Positions 6,085 to 6,489 of a DNA stretch of 6,489 bases are shown piece after piece (position 1 is the first letter of the stretch; each line of letters begins with the position of its first letter). The DNA lies in assembly GCA_020061965.1 (NCBI GenBank), contig JAGUXG010000218.1, forward strand, positions 1-6,489, given 5' to 3'. Below the pieces are notes generated by a model. That model made no database searches. It was not told the origin of the DNA and saw only the letters and a list, made by a program, of their open reading frames with translations. The position numbers and the translations under genes are program-made. The DNA is from a bacterium (GTDB lineage: Bacteria > UBA9089 > UBA9088 > JAGUXG01).

Positions 6085-6409
6085 CTAAATTATATTTACA
6101 AAGAGAGTGAGGTTGTAAGTTTAGGATGTAGTAAATATTCTCTTTCTGAGGTAGAACCATCTCCTGTCCAACAGACTGTTCCGTCATGGCGCCACTGTAA
6201 ATACTGAGCAAATTCATATCTTTTACATTCAACATCTACCGGCATACCACAAAGGTGCCGCATAAGCCCAATATCAACCATCAAGGCTTTAAATAATTTT
6301 GCTGAGGCAGTAGTTCCCAACGGCACGCCAAAAGGATCCGCCGAAGGGTCTCTTGTATAACATTTGCCAGGCAGAGTAAATCAAAGGTTTTTTGTAACAC
6401 TTTACCCAT
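6071..6409 (-). pseudogene. Frameshifted, truncated AAA ATPase remnant (DUF4143 region)
   Basis: Read on the minus strand with two frame changes, this region matches the C-terminal part of the AAA_14/DUF4143 family of ATP-binding proteins. Frame 1 from 6409 gives MGKVLQKTFDLLCLANVI. Near 6350-6362 the similarity moves to another frame, giving RDPSADPFGVPLG, ASAKLFKALMVDIGLM and RHLCGMPVDVE. Near 6212-6230 it returns to the first frame, giving NLLSIYSGAMTEQSVGQEM, then VLPQKENIYYI, and ends at TAA 6073-6071. Family members carry blocks resembling LLxxAxVI, PLGxxxxxxxFKxLxxDIGLM and LxIYxGAxxEQxVGQE in this order; I know this from memory. The P-loop half is absent, and the piece breaks off before the expected end. 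Residues after about 6120 are probably not homologous. Such genes are common accessory genes, sometimes compared to toxin/antitoxin-like or mobile cargo, with poorly known function. This copy cannot make a working protein. Confidence 0.8.
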
Positions 6410-6419
6410 CTGAAGTGTT
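6396..6419. repeat. Perfect 7-bp inverted repeat near the remnant's 5' edge
   Basis: AACACTT (6396-6402) and AAGTGTT (6413-6419) are exact reverse complements separated by 10 nt. No T-run follows on either strand, so it is not a typical intrinsic terminator. It sits about 26 nt upstream of the plus-strand sigma-28-like promoter and could be an operator or a chance hairpin. The evidence is weak. Confidence 0.3.
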
Positions 6420-6444
6420 CTTTGACAAAAATAAAAAAATTATT

Positions 6445-6471
6445 TAAGGATAATTTAAATTATGCCGATAT
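6445..6471 (+). promoter_or_regulatory. Sigma-28 (FliA/SigD-type) flagellar promoter candidate
   Basis: TAAGGATA (6445-6452), exactly 11 nt, then GCCGATAT (6464-6471). The -10 element is identical to the SigD-type GCCGATAT and differs in one base from the enterobacterial GCCGATAA. The -35 element matches TAAAGTTT at 5 of 8 positions, and the 11-nt spacing is canonical. It points rightwards, out of the window, towards a gene with a ribosome binding site at 6475-6484. Motility or chemotaxis genes, often flagellin, are the usual sigma-28 targets. The target itself is not visible. Confidence 0.55.
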
Positions 6472-6474
6472 ATT

Positions 6475-6484
6475 AGGTGAGGGG
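6475..6484 (+). promoter_or_regulatory. Shine-Dalgarno-like stretch for a gene beyond the right edge
   Basis: AGGTGAGGGG just downstream of the sigma-28-like promoter is purine-rich and complementary to the 16S rRNA tail. No start codon follows before 6489, so the initiation codon would lie within the next few bases outside the window. It contrasts with the minus-strand genes, which mostly lack such a signal. The leader would be very short. Confidence 0.45.
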
Positions 6485-6489
6485 AAACA

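Noticed and set aside
6096..6326. Independent 76-residue protein starting with GTG
   Set aside because: Its first half is the middle block of the DUF4143 remnant and family similarity continues in other frames on both sides; the second half (after about 6220) is out-of-frame translation.
6422..6450. Plus-strand sigma-70 promoter using the perfect TTGACA at 6422-6427
   Set aside because: At 16-18 nt spacing the possible -10 hexamers (for example TAAGGA) match poorly; the better GATAAT at 6449-6454 needs a 21-nt spacer.
6428..6456. Intrinsic terminator on the minus strand
   Set aside because: A 7-bp stem of only A/T pairs is too weak to call despite the following T-run, and no gene upstream of it is visible.

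Overview
The window is a compact, AT-rich (roughly 40% G+C by eye) bacterial segment. Seven complete genes and the start of an eighth all lie on the minus strand in one tightly packed row. In transcription order (right to left) they are: a membrane-anchored three-PASTA protein, lpxB (lipid A disaccharide synthase), panC (pantothenate synthetase), a NirJ2/AhbD-like radical SAM protein, ahbA and ahbB (siroheme decarboxylase subunits), murC (UDP-MurNAc:L-Ala ligase), and the first eight codons of the next gene (murB by synteny). Gaps are 12, 48 and 20 nt or less elsewhere, and three junctions overlap (panC/nirJ2, ahbA/ahbB, murC/next gene). This is an operon or a pair of nested operons.

lpxB implies a Gram-negative, lipopolysaccharide-making cell. 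ahbA/ahbB with a NirJ2/AhbD-like enzyme implies heme made from siroheme by the oxygen-independent route, which points to an anaerobe. A flagellar-type sigma-28 promoter at the right edge suggests motility. This fits an anaerobic lineage such as Omnitrophota, Nitrospirota or a deltaproteobacterial relative, but the sequence does not fix the phylum.

Region by region: 1-1418 is cell-wall synthesis (next gene, murC). 1435-3372 is the heme block (ahbB, ahbA, radical SAM). 3369-4202 is panC, with its own sigma-70-like promoter at 4211-4240. 4251-6047 holds lpxB and the PASTA gene, with a second promoter at 6056-6084. 6071-6409 is not empty: it holds a truncated, twice-frameshifted remnant of an AAA ATPase of the DUF4143 type. 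6410-6489 holds AT-rich intergenic DNA with a plus-strand sigma-28-like promoter (6445-6471) and a Shine-Dalgarno-like stretch (6475-6484), pointing to a divergent gene starting just beyond the window.

The most interesting points are the DUF4143 fossil readable only by switching frame twice; the sigma-28 promoter; two promoters whose -10 boxes both sit exactly 8 nt before an ATG, which predicts leaderless or near-leaderless messages; the general lack of Shine-Dalgarno sequences before the minus-strand genes; heme genes embedded in an envelope operon; and a 14-nt tandem repeat inside the radical SAM coding sequence. I found no CRISPR array, tRNA, rRNA or intact mobile element.
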